64,000 nucleotides of DNA, taken from positions 27,516,353 to 27,580,352 of the forward strand of contig OY804589.1 in NCBI GenBank assembly GCA_963680875.1. Reading direction: 5' to 3'. Source of the stretch: Bathymodiolus brooksi. Taxonomy: Eukaryota > Mollusca > Bivalvia > Mytilida > Modiolidae. Under the pieces are notes generated by a model. The model did no database searches. It saw only the letters and a program-made list of their open reading frames with translations, and was not told where the DNA came from. Below are positions 34,775-46,186 of the stretch, piece by piece. Numbering within the stretch: position 1 is the stretch's first letter; every line of letters starts with the position of its first letter. A program made the translations under genes and the position numbers.

Positions 34775-36258
34775 CCAGTTGATGACCCTGGAAACTACAG
34801 AAGCATGTCGTTAGTCTCGCATATCGGAAAGCTATTCACATCAACGATTAATACAAGACTTATGAAATGGAGCGAAGGTAACAGTGTCCTGACTGATGCG
34901 CAATTTGGATTTAGACCGGGTTATGGCACTCATGACACAACTTCTGCTCTTCATTCCATAATTTCAAAATCATTAAGGCAGGGTAAAACACAGGCACTTA
35001 TTTCATTCCAAAAATCTTCCTTACTTCAAGGTAAACATCTGCCCTTTACCCCTTCCTCCCTTCGCCTCAATATTTTTCGCTTATTTGTGATCCTTTCACT
35101 GACCCAATTATATCGTTACACTCCCGAGATATTTCTCTTTTCGACTGTCACATTTAAATATAAATACGGGCCCCCCTCAGACGAATTGGACAAGAATATT
35201 CAGCGAAAGTCGCATTTTCTATTTTTCAATCACTGAAACGGATACAGTCACTTCCGGTCCGTTTTAAATTGAATTAGAAACTAAAAAAAAAGGTGTTTAA
35301 AAATCAAATGTCAGTAATTTGGAGTTGAACATATTTTTATAATCTGCATTGGAACAATTATCTGTATTTTAAAGGCTTACTTTACATTTGAGAGGAGATG
35401 ATCATGATGGCATTGTTACACATGGCCGGTCTAGAGAATTCCGAATGCATATGAAAAATCCAAGGCAAACCGGAGGTGGTTGTATCCGTTTCAGTGACTG
35501 AAAAATATAAAATGCGACTTTCGCTGAATATTCTTGTCCAATTCGTCTGAAAGGGGGCCTGGTATTTATATTTAAATGTGGCAGTCGAAAAGAGAAATAT
35601 CTCGGGAGTGTAACGATATAATTGGGTCAGCGAAAGGATCAGAAATAAGCGAAAAATATTGAGGCGAAATGGGGAAGGGGTAAAGGGCAGATGTTTACCT
35701 TGAAGTAAGGAAGAGGAGGGGGCATATATTTTTTGAAAGAAACAAGTGCCTGTGGGGTAAAATATTATATTGTTGCTTTATCGATTATGTTAAGGCTTTT
35801 GACAGTGTGTCTCATTTTAAGCTATGGTTAAAATTAGCTAAATGTGGTGTAACTGGAAAGCTTTTAAATCTAATTAAATCTATGTACTCCAAGCTAAAAT
35901 TGAGTGTAAAGCATGATGGTAATTTTTCAGAATTTTTTAGTTGTAATATTGGACTCATGCAGGGGGAATCCTTGTCCCCATTTTTATATGCTATGTATGG
36001 CAATGACATTGAAATAGAATTAATTAAACAAGGATGCCAATCATACGAATTAAACCTGCTCAATCTGTATTTACTAATGTATGCTGATGATACTGTTTTG
36101 TTCAGTGAAAATGTCCAGGAACTTCAAAATATGATTAATGTTGTAAATGTATGTTCAAATGAATACAATCTGCATGTAAATTTGTTGAAAACAAAGGTTG
36201 TCATTTTTAGAAATCGAGGTAATATTAAATCAGAAGAAAAATGTCATAATAAAATTTA
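34732..36258 (+). pseudogene. LINE reverse transcriptase, interrupted
   Basis: A decayed lead-in (E-W-N-T) overlaps the Ig stop, then D-D-P-G-N-Y-R-S-M-S-L, G-K-L-F, and Q-F-G-F-R-P-G-Y-G-T (RT motif 2-type). The frame is broken by a 766-bp insertion, then resumes with F-I-D-Y-V-K-A-F-D-S-V, G-L-M-Q-G-E-S-L-S-P-F-L-Y, the catalytic M-Y-A-D-D and L-L-K-T-K-V-V-I-F. It ends abruptly against a minus-strand LINE at about 36260. No endonuclease precedes it, so it is 5' truncated. Confidence 0.85.
34989..35754. mobile_element. 766-bp foldback element in the LINE RT
   Basis: Ends CACAGGCACTTATTTC and GAAACAAGTGCCTGTG are inverted, and the arms extend about 265 bp (to about 35255 and from about 35480). 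GGGTAAAA flanks it exactly (34981-34988 and 35755-35762), a perfect 8-bp target duplication. Collapsing the duplication leaves the RT frame open from the FRPG block into the A-F-D block, which confirms the borders. It shares its first seven bases with the 2.2 kb palindromes at 4064-11897. Confidence 0.9.
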
Positions 36259-37253
36259 ACTCTTTCAGTATTTGCTTGTTGAAAATAGCAATTAAAGTTG
36301 AATTTCAGTATCGAGTGGTCTCTTTTTCCTAACGAGCTATAATGTTCGATATCTGTAACCATTCCATCTTCATTTGTAAGTATTAGGTCCAACACATGAA
36401 GGTCCTGATTGAAACGTCCTCTAGTTGGCTTATTTACATGTTGAAAAAGATAGCAGTCTCTTATGCACTCAATAAATTTAAAGTCAATTAAAGATTCATT
36501 TGATGATGTACTCCATGTGTTCCAACATATTTTTTCATAATTGAAACCTCCCATGATTAGTAGATGTCTATAGCTTTTATTTGAAACTTCATGTAGTAAT
36601 TTCCGCAGTTCTTCATCATTATCCTCGGTCCCACTACTACTTCTATATATACATCCTTCTAGTAGTTTGTCACCATCAACAAGCGGTCTAATCAGAAGGC
36701 GATACAATGCGACTTCTGTGACGAATTCTCCCCTTAGAGATTCACAGTATATTATATATGAAATGTATTCCTACGGATAGGGATTAATATAAGTTCTTGT
36801 AACTTGTTTCCCAATCCTATTAATTACTTCTTATTATGTAATGTATATATCTGAATATTGTAATGTTATACTGAATTAATTAATAAAATATGTTTAAACT
36901 AAATCGACTTGTACGGCTTGAATAGATTCATGAATATATAGACTCACTCCTCTACCGATATTGTTGCTAATGTTGCAACTAAACATTTCATAGTTCTCAA
37001 TAGCTAGTTCACAGTTCTGTAAATTATATCTAAAATGCTTAGGCTTGACTTCAGTTATTCCTATAATTTTTGGTTTGCTATTTTTAACATGTAGATTTAA
37101 TTCTGGCATCTTATTAATTAAACAATCTGCATTTGTATATAAACAACTCATAAAATCCAATTTATGCAATGAACGAACATGTGCTTTAGAACTGTCTTGT
37201 GCTTTAGAACAAACACTGTGCTTTAGAACTGTCTTGTGCTTTAGAACAAACAC
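36225..37253 (-). pseudogene. CR1/jockey-like LINE endonuclease, broken (copy 2)
   Basis: Same two halves as 106-1050 (36707-36225 and 37253-36894), with the same internal interruption and the same loss of the G-D-F-N aspartate. The upstream frame reads into the 18-20 bp tandem repeat, so its first residues are artefactual. Confidence 0.8.
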
Positions 37254-37885
37254 TGTGCTTTAGAACTGTCTTGTGCTTTAGAACAAACACTGTGCTTTAG
37301 AACTGTCTTGTGCTTTAGAACTGTCTTGTGCTTTAGAACTGTCTTGTGCTTTAGAACAAACACTGTGCTTTAGAACTGTCTTGTGCTTTAGAACTGTCTT
37401 GTGCTTTAGAACTGTCTTGTGCTTTAGAACAAACACTGTGCTTTAGAACTGTCTTGTGCTTTAGAACTGTCTTGTGCTTTAGAACAAACACTGTGCTTTA
37501 GAACTGTCTTGTGCTTTAGAACTGTCTTGTGCTTTAGAACAAACACTGTGAACGGTTAAAACTATTTACATGTCGAGTATTGTCTCTTATTTGGATTTTC
37601 CTGATGTATCTTGTCCACGGGGGGCCTCTTACTCTGTACAAAAATTAGAACAAACACTGTGCTTTAGAACTGTCTTGTGCTTTAGAACTGTCTTGTGCTT
37701 TAGAACTGTCTTGTGCTTTAGAACAAACACTGTGCTTTAGAACTGTCTTGTGCTTTAGAACTGTCTTGTGCTTTAGAACAAACACTGTGCTTTAGAACTG
37801 TCTTGTGCTTTAGAACTGTCTTGTGCTTTAGAACAAACACTGTGCTTTAGAACTGTCTTGTGCTTTAGAACAAACACTGTGAACG
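37184..37885 (-). repeat. 18-20 bp tandem repeat, two blocks
   Basis: Units tgctttagaactgtcttg and tgctttagaacaaacactg alternate irregularly at 37184-37552 and 37649-37885. The 96 bp between the blocks repeats the sequence downstream of the second block, so the whole block was duplicated. Copy 1 of the segmental duplication has only one pair of units. Confidence 0.9.
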
Positions 37886-37959
37886 GTTAAAACTATTTAC
37901 ATGTCGAGTATTGTCTCTTATTTGGATTTTCCTGATGTATCTTGTCCACGGGGGGCCTC

Positions 37960-38298
37960 TTACTCTGTACAAAAATTTCCCCTGGGATTTTTCTTCCTTT
38001 TTTTTAAGCCTCTACAATTAAAACTTTGAACTCTTCCCTTTCCTTGGGAGGTCATATCATGATTAATTGATATGTTCTTAATACCTGATTCATTGTCACC
38101 AGTTACTTCATCTTCTGATCTGAGCCTAACAAAGTTTTTGAACAATTTTCTCTTAATATCATCATTGCTAAATGTTACCAGAAGCGGTCTATGCTTCTCT
38201 TCCCCTTCTAACTTTTTACCAATTCTACTTAACTTTGTGATATTATCATTCGCAAGATTAATGTCTATGTTTTTAGCTAATTCTTTCAAAGTGTTCAT
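37960..38298 (-). pseudogene. LINE ORF1 fragment
   Basis: 112 codons read I-G-K-K-L-E-G-E-E-K-H-R-P-L-L-V-T-F then K-R-K-L-F-K-N and I-S-I-N-H-D-M-T-S, the C-terminal part of a CR1-type ORF1 (RNA-binding protein). It precedes the minus-strand endonuclease in the expected order, with the tandem repeat between. In copy 1 only the last ~50 residues remain (1224-1383). Confidence 0.6.
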
Positions 38299-38474
38299 GA
38301 CCTCATTTATTTTGTCAACTTTAATGTAACCCGAATAATCCAGTCGTTATATCACTCTCCCGCTAGTCGCTGCAGCGAAAGTGCCGATAGAGGGCGCAGT
38401 ATTATTCAAGTTAACTTTAATGTTAGTTTTGGGTTCAGGTACATTGTAGAATATTGCATTTGTATCTTATCTTA

Positions 38475-38762
38475 GGGAACGACCATTTAACTTGAAGGGG
38501 GGGGGGGTATGGGGGGGTATGGTTTTTTTCTAAAAAAATATTCTGATTCCCAATGTTGCTGAAAATAATAATCTGAATTTGGTGGAGAATAAAAAAAATC
38601 TGATTCAGAGTTTTTGTCATATAACCTAATGTTAAATTCCGGAAAAAAATTTCGCGCTTTACGCGACAAAAAAATAAATATTCTAATTCTTATGTTGTCC
38701 GAAAAAAAAATTCTGAACGAAACCAAAAACCATAACCCCCTTCAAGTTAAATGGTCGGTCCC
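38475..38762. mobile_element. PIF/Harbinger-like MITE, complete
   Basis: Ends GGGAACGACCATTTAACTTG and CAAGTTAAATGGTCGGTCCC are inverted, and TTA flanks both sides (38472-38474, 38763-38765), the TWA target of PIF/Harbinger. The interior has many poly-A and poly-G tracts and no ORF of note. Confidence 0.8.
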
Positions 38763-39058
38763 TTATCTTATGGTGGAATGATAGCCTAAATATCTATGGT
38801 CGATATAGTAAATGTTCGTCTGCTGAGAAATTAATCAACTCTATTGTGTATAGATATTCCAAAAAACATATTCGGATTAATAATTGATTTTACTGTACAG
38901 ACAATATTTTTGGTGAGGCTATTTCCCCCCACCACATCAATAATTCGAGGCCTGGATATTTTTGCACCTTTATTCCTAGATGTCATACAATTATAGGCTA
39001 CTATATGAATATCCAACAGTGTTGTCTAATCGTTTTAGTACAAGTTGGAACCTAGACC

Positions 39059-39210
39059 CAGGGGCGGATCCAGCACGCGCCCCCCTAAAATTGGTAAAAA
39101 TATGATTTTTTGGCGTAAAATCGTGATTTTTTACACGAAATGCCCCCAAAATTTTCGCGCCTCCCTTATAAGTGTGCCCCCCCTAACTTGAAATCCTGGA
39201 TCTGCCCCTG
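39059..39210. mobile_element. hAT-like MITE, second copy
   Basis: This is the counterpart of 1904-2094 within copy 2 of the duplication. It is shorter by about 40 bp, mainly through loss of G/C tracts next to the left end. Confidence 0.6.
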
Positions 39211-40471
39211 ACCCGTCTGTAATTTTAAGAAACTTTGTTTTGTGATGTGCTATTTGTGTGAGATTTACTTCAGTGTTGCAGATGATACATGTGAATTGAT
39301 AAAGTAATATTAATATATAGATATATTAATGACACGGTAGATTTGTTTGTTATTTATTGAGTAATAACTACTGAAGTTACTGTGCAGCAAGAAATACAAT
39401 CTGTGGCCACTCATCCTGTTTCATAATTTCTGGATCTGTGAGGACCGACTTCCCTACAGGTCTCAGATTTTATGAGTGTCATTTAGAAAGGGTCTGCAAT
39501 AGTAAGTTAACGACATTATCTATCTCTTTATATGATTGCTTTTCATTATTGTCCAAATTTTGGATCCTTCCTGTAAAGCCATACACTCTTTTTTCTTTTC
39601 TTTTTTTGGACCGAAAAATGTGGGGCAAAGCTTTCAAAACTGACAAGCGAAAAAAGAGTCTGTTGGCTTCCAAGCATATTCTTCAACCCTGTGTTGTTGT
39701 TTTTGTGTTTGTTATTTTTTTGGCTTCCGTTCCTTTTCTACATATTTGGCAATAAAAATTGAAAGGTGGACAAAACCATAGCTTTGTCCCCTTTTTCAAA
39801 ATTTGCACATGTGCCATGTACAAAAACATGCATGTACACACGTGAATAGCGCTACCAGGTTATAATTTTCGTGCTTTTTTCTTTAAATATTCGGTTATGT
39901 CTCGACTGTTACCGAATAACAATTGCAAGAAAAAAAAATCCTTTGAAGTTCACAATAATAAGTGTTTGTTAATTTGCGTGGAACAGTTGCGTTGAAGGGT
40001 AAGAACAAAACCTAAAGTAACAATTTTAGTACCCCCAAAAAATCTTAATGCGGAAACTGATTCTGAACATGGGCTACTATCAGAAAATGCTCAGGATCCC
40101 AGTAGTCTTGGGCTTCTAGTTGGATCCTTGTTAAGTTTTATCCTCTGAGGGACATGTTTATATCTTATGATACAGTACTATTGAAACGAAAGAAGCGGTT
40201 AGTATTGGATAAAACGAGTTTCTTTATCCGCATGACTAATCAGATGCCTTGCACCAATGCCTTCACCTAATGAGTTCGAATACTGCGGAAAAGGAAACCC
40301 GTTATATCCAATGTGGGCAACTTCTTTTGTTTCAATAGTAATGTATCTAACTTGTACAATAATGATGCTATAATTGATAGAATAAAATAAAAAGTCGTGA
40401 GAACAGTTTCCTATTACAACATTGGTCAAATTCTTAAGCTCGTTTTTAAAAAGAACTGCAAAAACATCGGT

Positions 40472-41256
40472 CTGTAACATCGGCCGGTATCAGTGGTCTC
40501 TAACAGCGGACTGTAACATCGGCCGGTATCAGTGGTTTCTAACATCGGTCTATAACATCGGCCGGTATCAGTGGTCTCTAGCATCGGTCTGTAACATCGG
40601 CCGGTATCAGTGGTCTCTAACAGTGGACTGTAACATCGACCGGTATCAGTGGTATCTAACATCGGCCGGTATCAGTGGTCTCTAACATCGGTCTGTAACA
40701 TCGGCCGGTATCAGTGGTCTCTAACATCGGTCTGTAACATCGGCCGGTATCAGTGGTCTCTAACATCGGCCGGTATCAGTGGTCTCTAACATCGACCGGT
40801 ATCAGTGGTCTCTAACATCGGTCTGTAACATCGGCCGGTATCAGTGGTCTCTAACATCGGTCTGTAACATCGGCCGGTATCAGTAGTCTCTAACAGTGGA
40901 CTGTAACATCGGCCGGTATCAGTGGTCTGTAACATCAGTCGGTATCAGTGGTCTCTAACATTGGTCTGTAACATCGGCCGGTATCAGTGGTCTTTAACAT
41001 CGGTCTGTAACATCGGCCGGTATCAGTGGTATCTAACATCGGCCGGTATCGGTGGTCTCTAACAGTGGACTGTAACATCGACCGGTATCAGTGGTATCTA
41101 ACATCGGCCGGTATCAGTGGTCTCTAATATCGGTCTGTAACATCGACCGGTATCACTGGTCTCTAACATCGGTCTGTAACATCGACCGGTATCAGTGGTC
41201 TCTAACATCGGTCTGTAACATCGGCCGGTATCAGTGGTCTCTAACAGCGGACTGTA
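40472..41256 (+). repeat. 39-bp minisatellite
   Basis: Units of about 39 bp (gtctgtaacatcggccggta plus tcagtggtctctaacatcg), with shorter 27-28 bp variants lacking gtctgtaacatcg and some cagtggactg variants. About 20 repeats. Open frames in it are incidental. 40,218-40,470 and 41,260-41,900 show no gene. Confidence 0.9.
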
Positions 41257-41924
41257 GCTGATATTAGAGGCGGTATTTACCATATAGCATTGCTGGGGGG
41301 TATTATTGTACAATTGCCTTTACAGTTTTCCATATCGGCTTAATTATTGCCTGTATCTTTTGCAGGTACGAAATATCGAAAATGGTAAATGTTGTACATT
41401 ATACAATAATCTACCCGTATTACAGTCTCCATCATTTATTGCTTGCATGATTGTCAAGAAATATGTAGGTGTCCACAGTCACTTGAAAGCCAAATAATAA
41501 ATCGATTTTAACAGTAAAAATGACAAATAAATATAAGCTATTGTATATAAAAAAGACCCTTTTATATACAACAACTCTAATTTTTGTTATTTGTTTGTCC
41601 TTTTCATTTTATTATTTTGATGTCAGAATGACCACGGATAAAACAATAATAAAGCGGAACATGACCGTCTTTGAACTGTTAACTGTACCGGGCCATGTTT
41701 CTGTAACCGTGTCAAGAATCAGGATGAGTTTGCATGAGGTTCGTGATGCTAATTTTTTTAATTTCTCTGTAGTGTATTTTTGCAGACCGTTGTTTGCCTT
41801 GTTATCCTGTTCTCTTTGTGTATTTAATTGTCTGTCCTTATTCGCTTCAGTCAGATACACTCTTTGGATTTTCTTTGCTTGAGTTCGAGTTATTATTAGG
41901 TTCAATGAGTTAATTAGTTGGATT

Positions 41925-42140
41925 ACCTAGCAACTCATACAAGCCTATCACCAATACGGCATGGGTTCGCGCCCGGCTTTGTAAATTACAAAAAGGGGGC
42001 ACTCGACTCGCAGCCGCAAGTGATAAAATTTATGAATTTCTTGCCCATGGTCGGTGGTTCTCTCCGGGTACTCCGACTTCTTCCACCACTAAAACTGGTC
42101 GCCATGATATAGCTGAAATATTGTGGAAAGTGGCGTTAAA
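41925..42140 (+). mobile_element. SINE family B, divergent head
   Basis: B-box-like GGGTTCGCGCCC, then ggtcggtggttctctccggg and the conserved gccatgatatagctgaaata end. Confidence 0.65.
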
Positions 42141-42715
42141 CACCAAAAATCTAATTAAATCAAATTGTGGCATGGAATTGCCCCCACCCCCTTTTTTGTA
42201 GACTTTCTGTTCAATAGAAATCTCTTTATTGTTTCATCTCTGGTCCCTTTATTTATCGTGTTCGTGTCCATGTAACCGTACAATCTTGGGATAACAGCTT
42301 GTATATGTCGGCCTTGTATACTGTTAATAGACATTTACGGAAAGTGTAGGACTATGAATCCTAGTACGAATACGAGTACTACTTCGACAGGAAATATACA
42401 GGGATAGTCTCAAAAGAAATAAACAAAAACTTTTGAAGTCGTTGGATAATCTTGTTCTCGTAATTTTGAATTTTATATTGCGACAATCGTTGGTGACTTT
42501 GCATCATTTCGTTACTGCGCGTTATTTTTATGAATGGAATTTTCTCCTGGCCAGCTAAAGCGTATTAATCTTATTCTCTAGATTTCGATATATGGCTCTC
42601 CTTTCTATCGTTATCTTTAGGAATGATTTTATCCAATCATAGGTCGTCAAATAAATACAACATCGTACAATAATGACCCCCTACACTCTAGAAAACAGAT
42701 CGCTAGGAAACCAGA

Positions 42716-42895
42716 ATGTTTAAACTAAATCGTCTCATATCTGAATACCGGATTAAAGTTGAACACGCAATATGTGAACTTAAATGTTACAAGGTGATGG
42801 GAACACGTTGGAGGCATCCTCGAACAAAGCTTAAGAATTTAGTCAAAATATGTGCAGGATTTGTTAATCGTCGAAAAACACTGTTCAACGATTAG
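42716..42895 (+). pseudogene. Transposase C-terminal fragment in left arm
   Basis: 59 codons from ATG to TAG read Y-R-I-K-V-E-H-A-I-C-E-L-K-C-Y-K then T-R-W-R-H-P and F-V-N-R-R-K. The V-E-x-x-I-x-x-L-K-x-Y-K pattern is the last (E-containing) motif of IS5/PIF-Harbinger-like DDE transposases. The catalytic domain upstream is missing. Confidence 0.55.
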
Positions 42896-44055
42896 ATATA
42901 TACATGTTTTAATATAAGTCTGTTTAATACTGTATGAATATTAGTATGATTCATACTCTTAGTCTGAGTCATACACTTTCCGTAAATACCTATTTACTGG
43001 CATTTTATCCTTATAAGGGTACAAAAAAGAACATAACAATTTTTTTAAAATAAACCATTAGCATATTTTACTTTGCTTTTGTAAAATTTCCTTATGAATG
43101 TAAAAAACATACGATGATCAAATTACATTTGTTAAATAACCATTATCGTTTTCTACTTTGACAATAGACCGAATAATCTGTCTCTTGTGTGTCTATATTT
43201 GTCATATATTTCCTATTTATTTTTTTGACATTTTTTTTTGACACAATATTTTCTGAAAACCTTAGGGCAAGGTGGGATTGAAACTAAAACAATCATAATT
43301 TCGTTGTCCACAAGTAGAACAGTATAGTCTCCAGAGTTAATTCTTGTTACTGATTGCTTTAATGTTCAAATCTTCTCGGGGGCTGATTGTATGTGTGTCC
43401 AAAAAAAAATGTCCAAATAATAAAAAGAAAATATATATGTATTTTACTTTGCAAACCTTTGGTCATTAACGTTTCTACCTTTTTCAAATCTACTCGTGGG
43501 AAATTTCCACTTTCCCAAACGTCCTGCACGATTTCTCTTATATCGTCGTTCTAACGTGTAGCGAATTTACACGTGGGGAAAACTAGCTGGTAGCTAGATA
43601 TAAAAAATAAAACTGGTTTCAGCTAAATGTTCTATTAATAAATCCAAATAATATTTTACAAAACAAATTAACAATGTTCATATATGGTAGTCCAATATAA
43701 CAATTACGGTAAGTCCAGTATAACAATAAAATGTTCACAACATACGATGTCCGTACACTATACGGTCGGGAATCCTCATTGATTATTTACACTATTTCGG
43801 GTCTCAATTTATACAAATTTTCATGACAACGACTTGTTGTTACTCAGGAAATGACATATTGAAACGTATCCGATTAAGTGCGAATTATAACAATAGATAT
43901 GAAATTAACAAAAACTGAGTAATTAAAACTTAATCTCCTTAAATACACTAGTTTTTTATATTGTCATTCTCATTACGACAAACGATAATGTTTATACAAC
44001 GTTACACGGATACAATGTACAGATGACTTTCGATCCTTTGTTATGGCTAACGCCT

Positions 44056-44742
44056 TCACGAGATCGTAACGATTGTAAACGATTTGCTGATGTAACTGTT
44101 TCCTCCTCCCGTCTTCATGGCGACCTTCTTGGTCGTCTGAACCGTACCCGTATTGAGTCTGAGGGCATCGGTTTTGTCTTGCTGGGAGAAAGAGACGGTC
44201 ACGTAGGGATCTACCACAGTTCTCAGAGTCTCCAACATTTCGTTTATGCCGTACATCGTTCCTTCGTACTGGCACTGGAAACCCACTACTGCAGAAGTCT
44301 CCGAACTAGTTCCCTGTACTACTTCGACACAGAATAGCTCGAAGGTAATCTCCGTCCCGTTCTTCACGCTCTTCACCATCAATCTTCCCGGGGTCGTGGT
44401 GGCAATGCGGACGGGAGACTTTTCGTCCACGCAGGCCAGAGCGTCCAGCAGCGGTTTCAGGTATAGACGAATGACCAACATGTTTCCATTACTACAGTGT
44501 AGGAGGTCATTCATGAGATCTGCAGCTATTATGTTTATGATCGTAGACATGAACTGGTTATTTACGTCTACGATCGACAGCCCCGCGCTGGTAAATCGCA
44601 GGTCCACATGGTCCGAAGTGTAACTCGCTACTCGTAACGGAGACAGCAAATACAAACTACTGGGTAGAAAGAATCCGAACGAATCATGGTCAGTAGACAT
44701 GTTCTGTACTTTTCTCGATGCAGGATATTGTCCGGTAAACAT
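44056..44742 (-). CDS. Possible divergent sliding-clamp (PCNA-like) protein
   Basis: A single open frame of 228 codons, with an alternative Met at 44700. Its base composition (about 50% GC by eye) differs sharply from its AT-rich surroundings. The order of features resembles a clamp subdomain: F-T-S-A-G-L-S-I-V-D-V-N-N-Q-F, an H-C-S-N-G-N turn, a hydrophobic helix L-K-P-L-L-D-A-L, then alternating strands. A later part repeats the pattern (I-N-E-M-L-E-T-L-R then V-T-V-S-F-S). Known clamps act as ring-shaped polymerase processivity factors. The assignment is by pattern only; PCNA is usually about 260 residues. The ORF is the only substantial gene in the core of the 5.8 kb element, so capture from a virus or replicating element is possible. 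It could be an unrelated protein. Confidence 0.4.
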   Translation of the reverse strand: MFTGQYPASRKVQNMSTDHDSFGFFLPSSLYLLSPLRVASYTSDHVDLRFTSAGLSIVDVNNQFMSTIINIIAADLMNDLLHCSNGNMLVIRLYLKPLLDALACVDEKSPVRIATTTPGRLMVKSVKNGTEITFELFCVEVVQGTSSETSAVVGFQCQYEGTMYGINEMLETLRTVVDPYVTVSFSQQDKTDALRLNTGTVQTTKKVAMKTGGGNSYISKSFTIVTIS

Positions 44743-44899
44743 GGCCTATTCCTCGGCAGAAGAATATCCGAAACGTGGTCTGTGCTCTTCGCTGGCTGGA
44801 CAATATCCGAAACGTGACAATTTTTTCCCCAATTATAATTTATTCTTTTTTCCAACCCGAATAAACTGACTCGGATTATTTCTGTTTAATGAAACAACA

Positions 44900-45375
44900 A
44901 AAGAGTTAACTTATTTTATAGATGGGAAAACGTTCGTCTGGATTTATATATTTTTGAATATTTGTTTATCAACAAAATATTTGAAATGAAAAATAAATCT
45001 TTCAATGATATTTTTTTTAATTTTTTTTTAACTTATTTTATAGATGGGAAAACGTTCGTCTGGATTTATATATTTTTGAATATTTGTTTATCAACAAAAT
45101 ATTTGAAATGAAAAATATATCTTTGAATGATATATATTTTTTTTTAACTTATTTCATAGATGGGAAAACGTTCGTCTGGATTTCTATATTTTTGAATATT
45201 TGTTTATCAACAAAATATTTGTTTATCAACAAAATATTTGAAATGAAAAATATATCTTTGAATGATATATATTTTTTTGTAACTTATTTTATAGATGGGA
45301 AAACGTTCGTCTGGATTTCTTTAATTTTGGATGATACCTTTTTTTTTAACTTATTTTATAGAGGGGAAAATAGTT
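44900..45375 (+). repeat. About 120-bp tandem repeat, five partial units
   Basis: Each unit begins aacttattttatagatggga plus aaacgttcgtctgg, at about 44909, 45028, 45147, 45281 and 45348. Spacing varies through internal duplication and loss. Confidence 0.8.
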
Positions 45376-45894
45376 CGATCAGTAGTATATGGGTGGTTAC
45401 AAAGTCATATTTGAGGGGTATCGGACCATTGCGCATGCTTGACCGGAAGTGACCAGCAGTCACGTGACCGGAAGTGACGTGACTTTTCCCCTTACTTTCT
45501 TTTTTATTTGGATTTATTAATAGAACATTTAGCTGAAACCAGTTTTATTTTTTATATCTAGCTACCAGCTAGTTTTCCCCACGTGTAAATTCGCTACACG
45601 TTAGAACGACGATATAAGAGAAATCTTGCAGGACGTTTGGGAAAGTGGAAATTTCCCACGAGTAGATTTGAAAAAGGTAGAAACGTTAATGACCAAAGGT
45701 TTGCAAAGTAAAATACATATATATTTTCTTTCTATTATTTGGACATTTTTTTTTTGGACACACATACAAGCAGCCCCCGAGAAGATTTGAAAATGAAAGC
45801 AATCAGTAACAAGAATTAACTCTGGAGACTATACTGTTCTACTTGTGGACAACGAAATTATGATTGTTTTAGTTTCAATCCCACCTTGCCCTAA

Positions 45895-46186
45895 GGGAAC
45901 GACCATTTAACTTAAAGGGGGGTGGGGGGTTATGGTTTTTTTTCTAAAAAAATATTCTGATTCCCAATGTTGCTGAAAGAAATATTCTGATTTTGGCGGA
46001 GGAAAAAAAAATAATCTGATTCAGAATTTTTGTCATATAAACTAATGTTACATTCTGGAAAAATATTCGGCGCGACAAAAAAAATAAATATTCTAACTCT
46101 TGTGTTGTCCGAAAAAAAATTTCTGAACGAAACAAAAAACCATAACCCCCCCCCCCCCCCCCCCTTCAAGTTAAATGGTCGGTCCA
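45895..46186. mobile_element. PIF/Harbinger-like MITE with empty site in the opposite arm
   Basis: Same family as 38475-38762, flanked by TAA on both sides (45892-45894, 46187-46189). The left arm has the uninterrupted site at 43262-43264, so the insertion is younger than the inverted duplication of the arms. Confidence 0.85.

Larger units (their letters stand above)
36120..40217. repeat. Segmental duplication, copy 2
   Basis: This is the second copy of 1-3098, lengthened to about 4.1 kb by an expanded tandem repeat (37184-37552 and 37649-37885) and by retaining a LINE ORF1 segment and a complete MITE. Similarity ends at 40217, where copy 1 meets the truncated palindromic element. It contains the end of a + strand RT, a minus-strand LINE EN and ORF1, and two MITEs. 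Confidence 0.9.

Noticed and set aside
40472..41256. CRISPR-like regular repeats
   Set aside because: Units are contiguous with no unique spacers, and the sequence is animal nuclear DNA; it is a minisatellite.
41520..41882. 120 codon hydrophobic frame
   Set aside because: It resembles a translated dispersed repeat; no start context, splice signals or domain.
43973..44623. Frames of 100-125 codons overlapping the clamp-like ORF
   Set aside because: They are antisense or shifted readings of the same GC-richer region; the 228-codon minus frame is longer and has patterned hydrophobicity.
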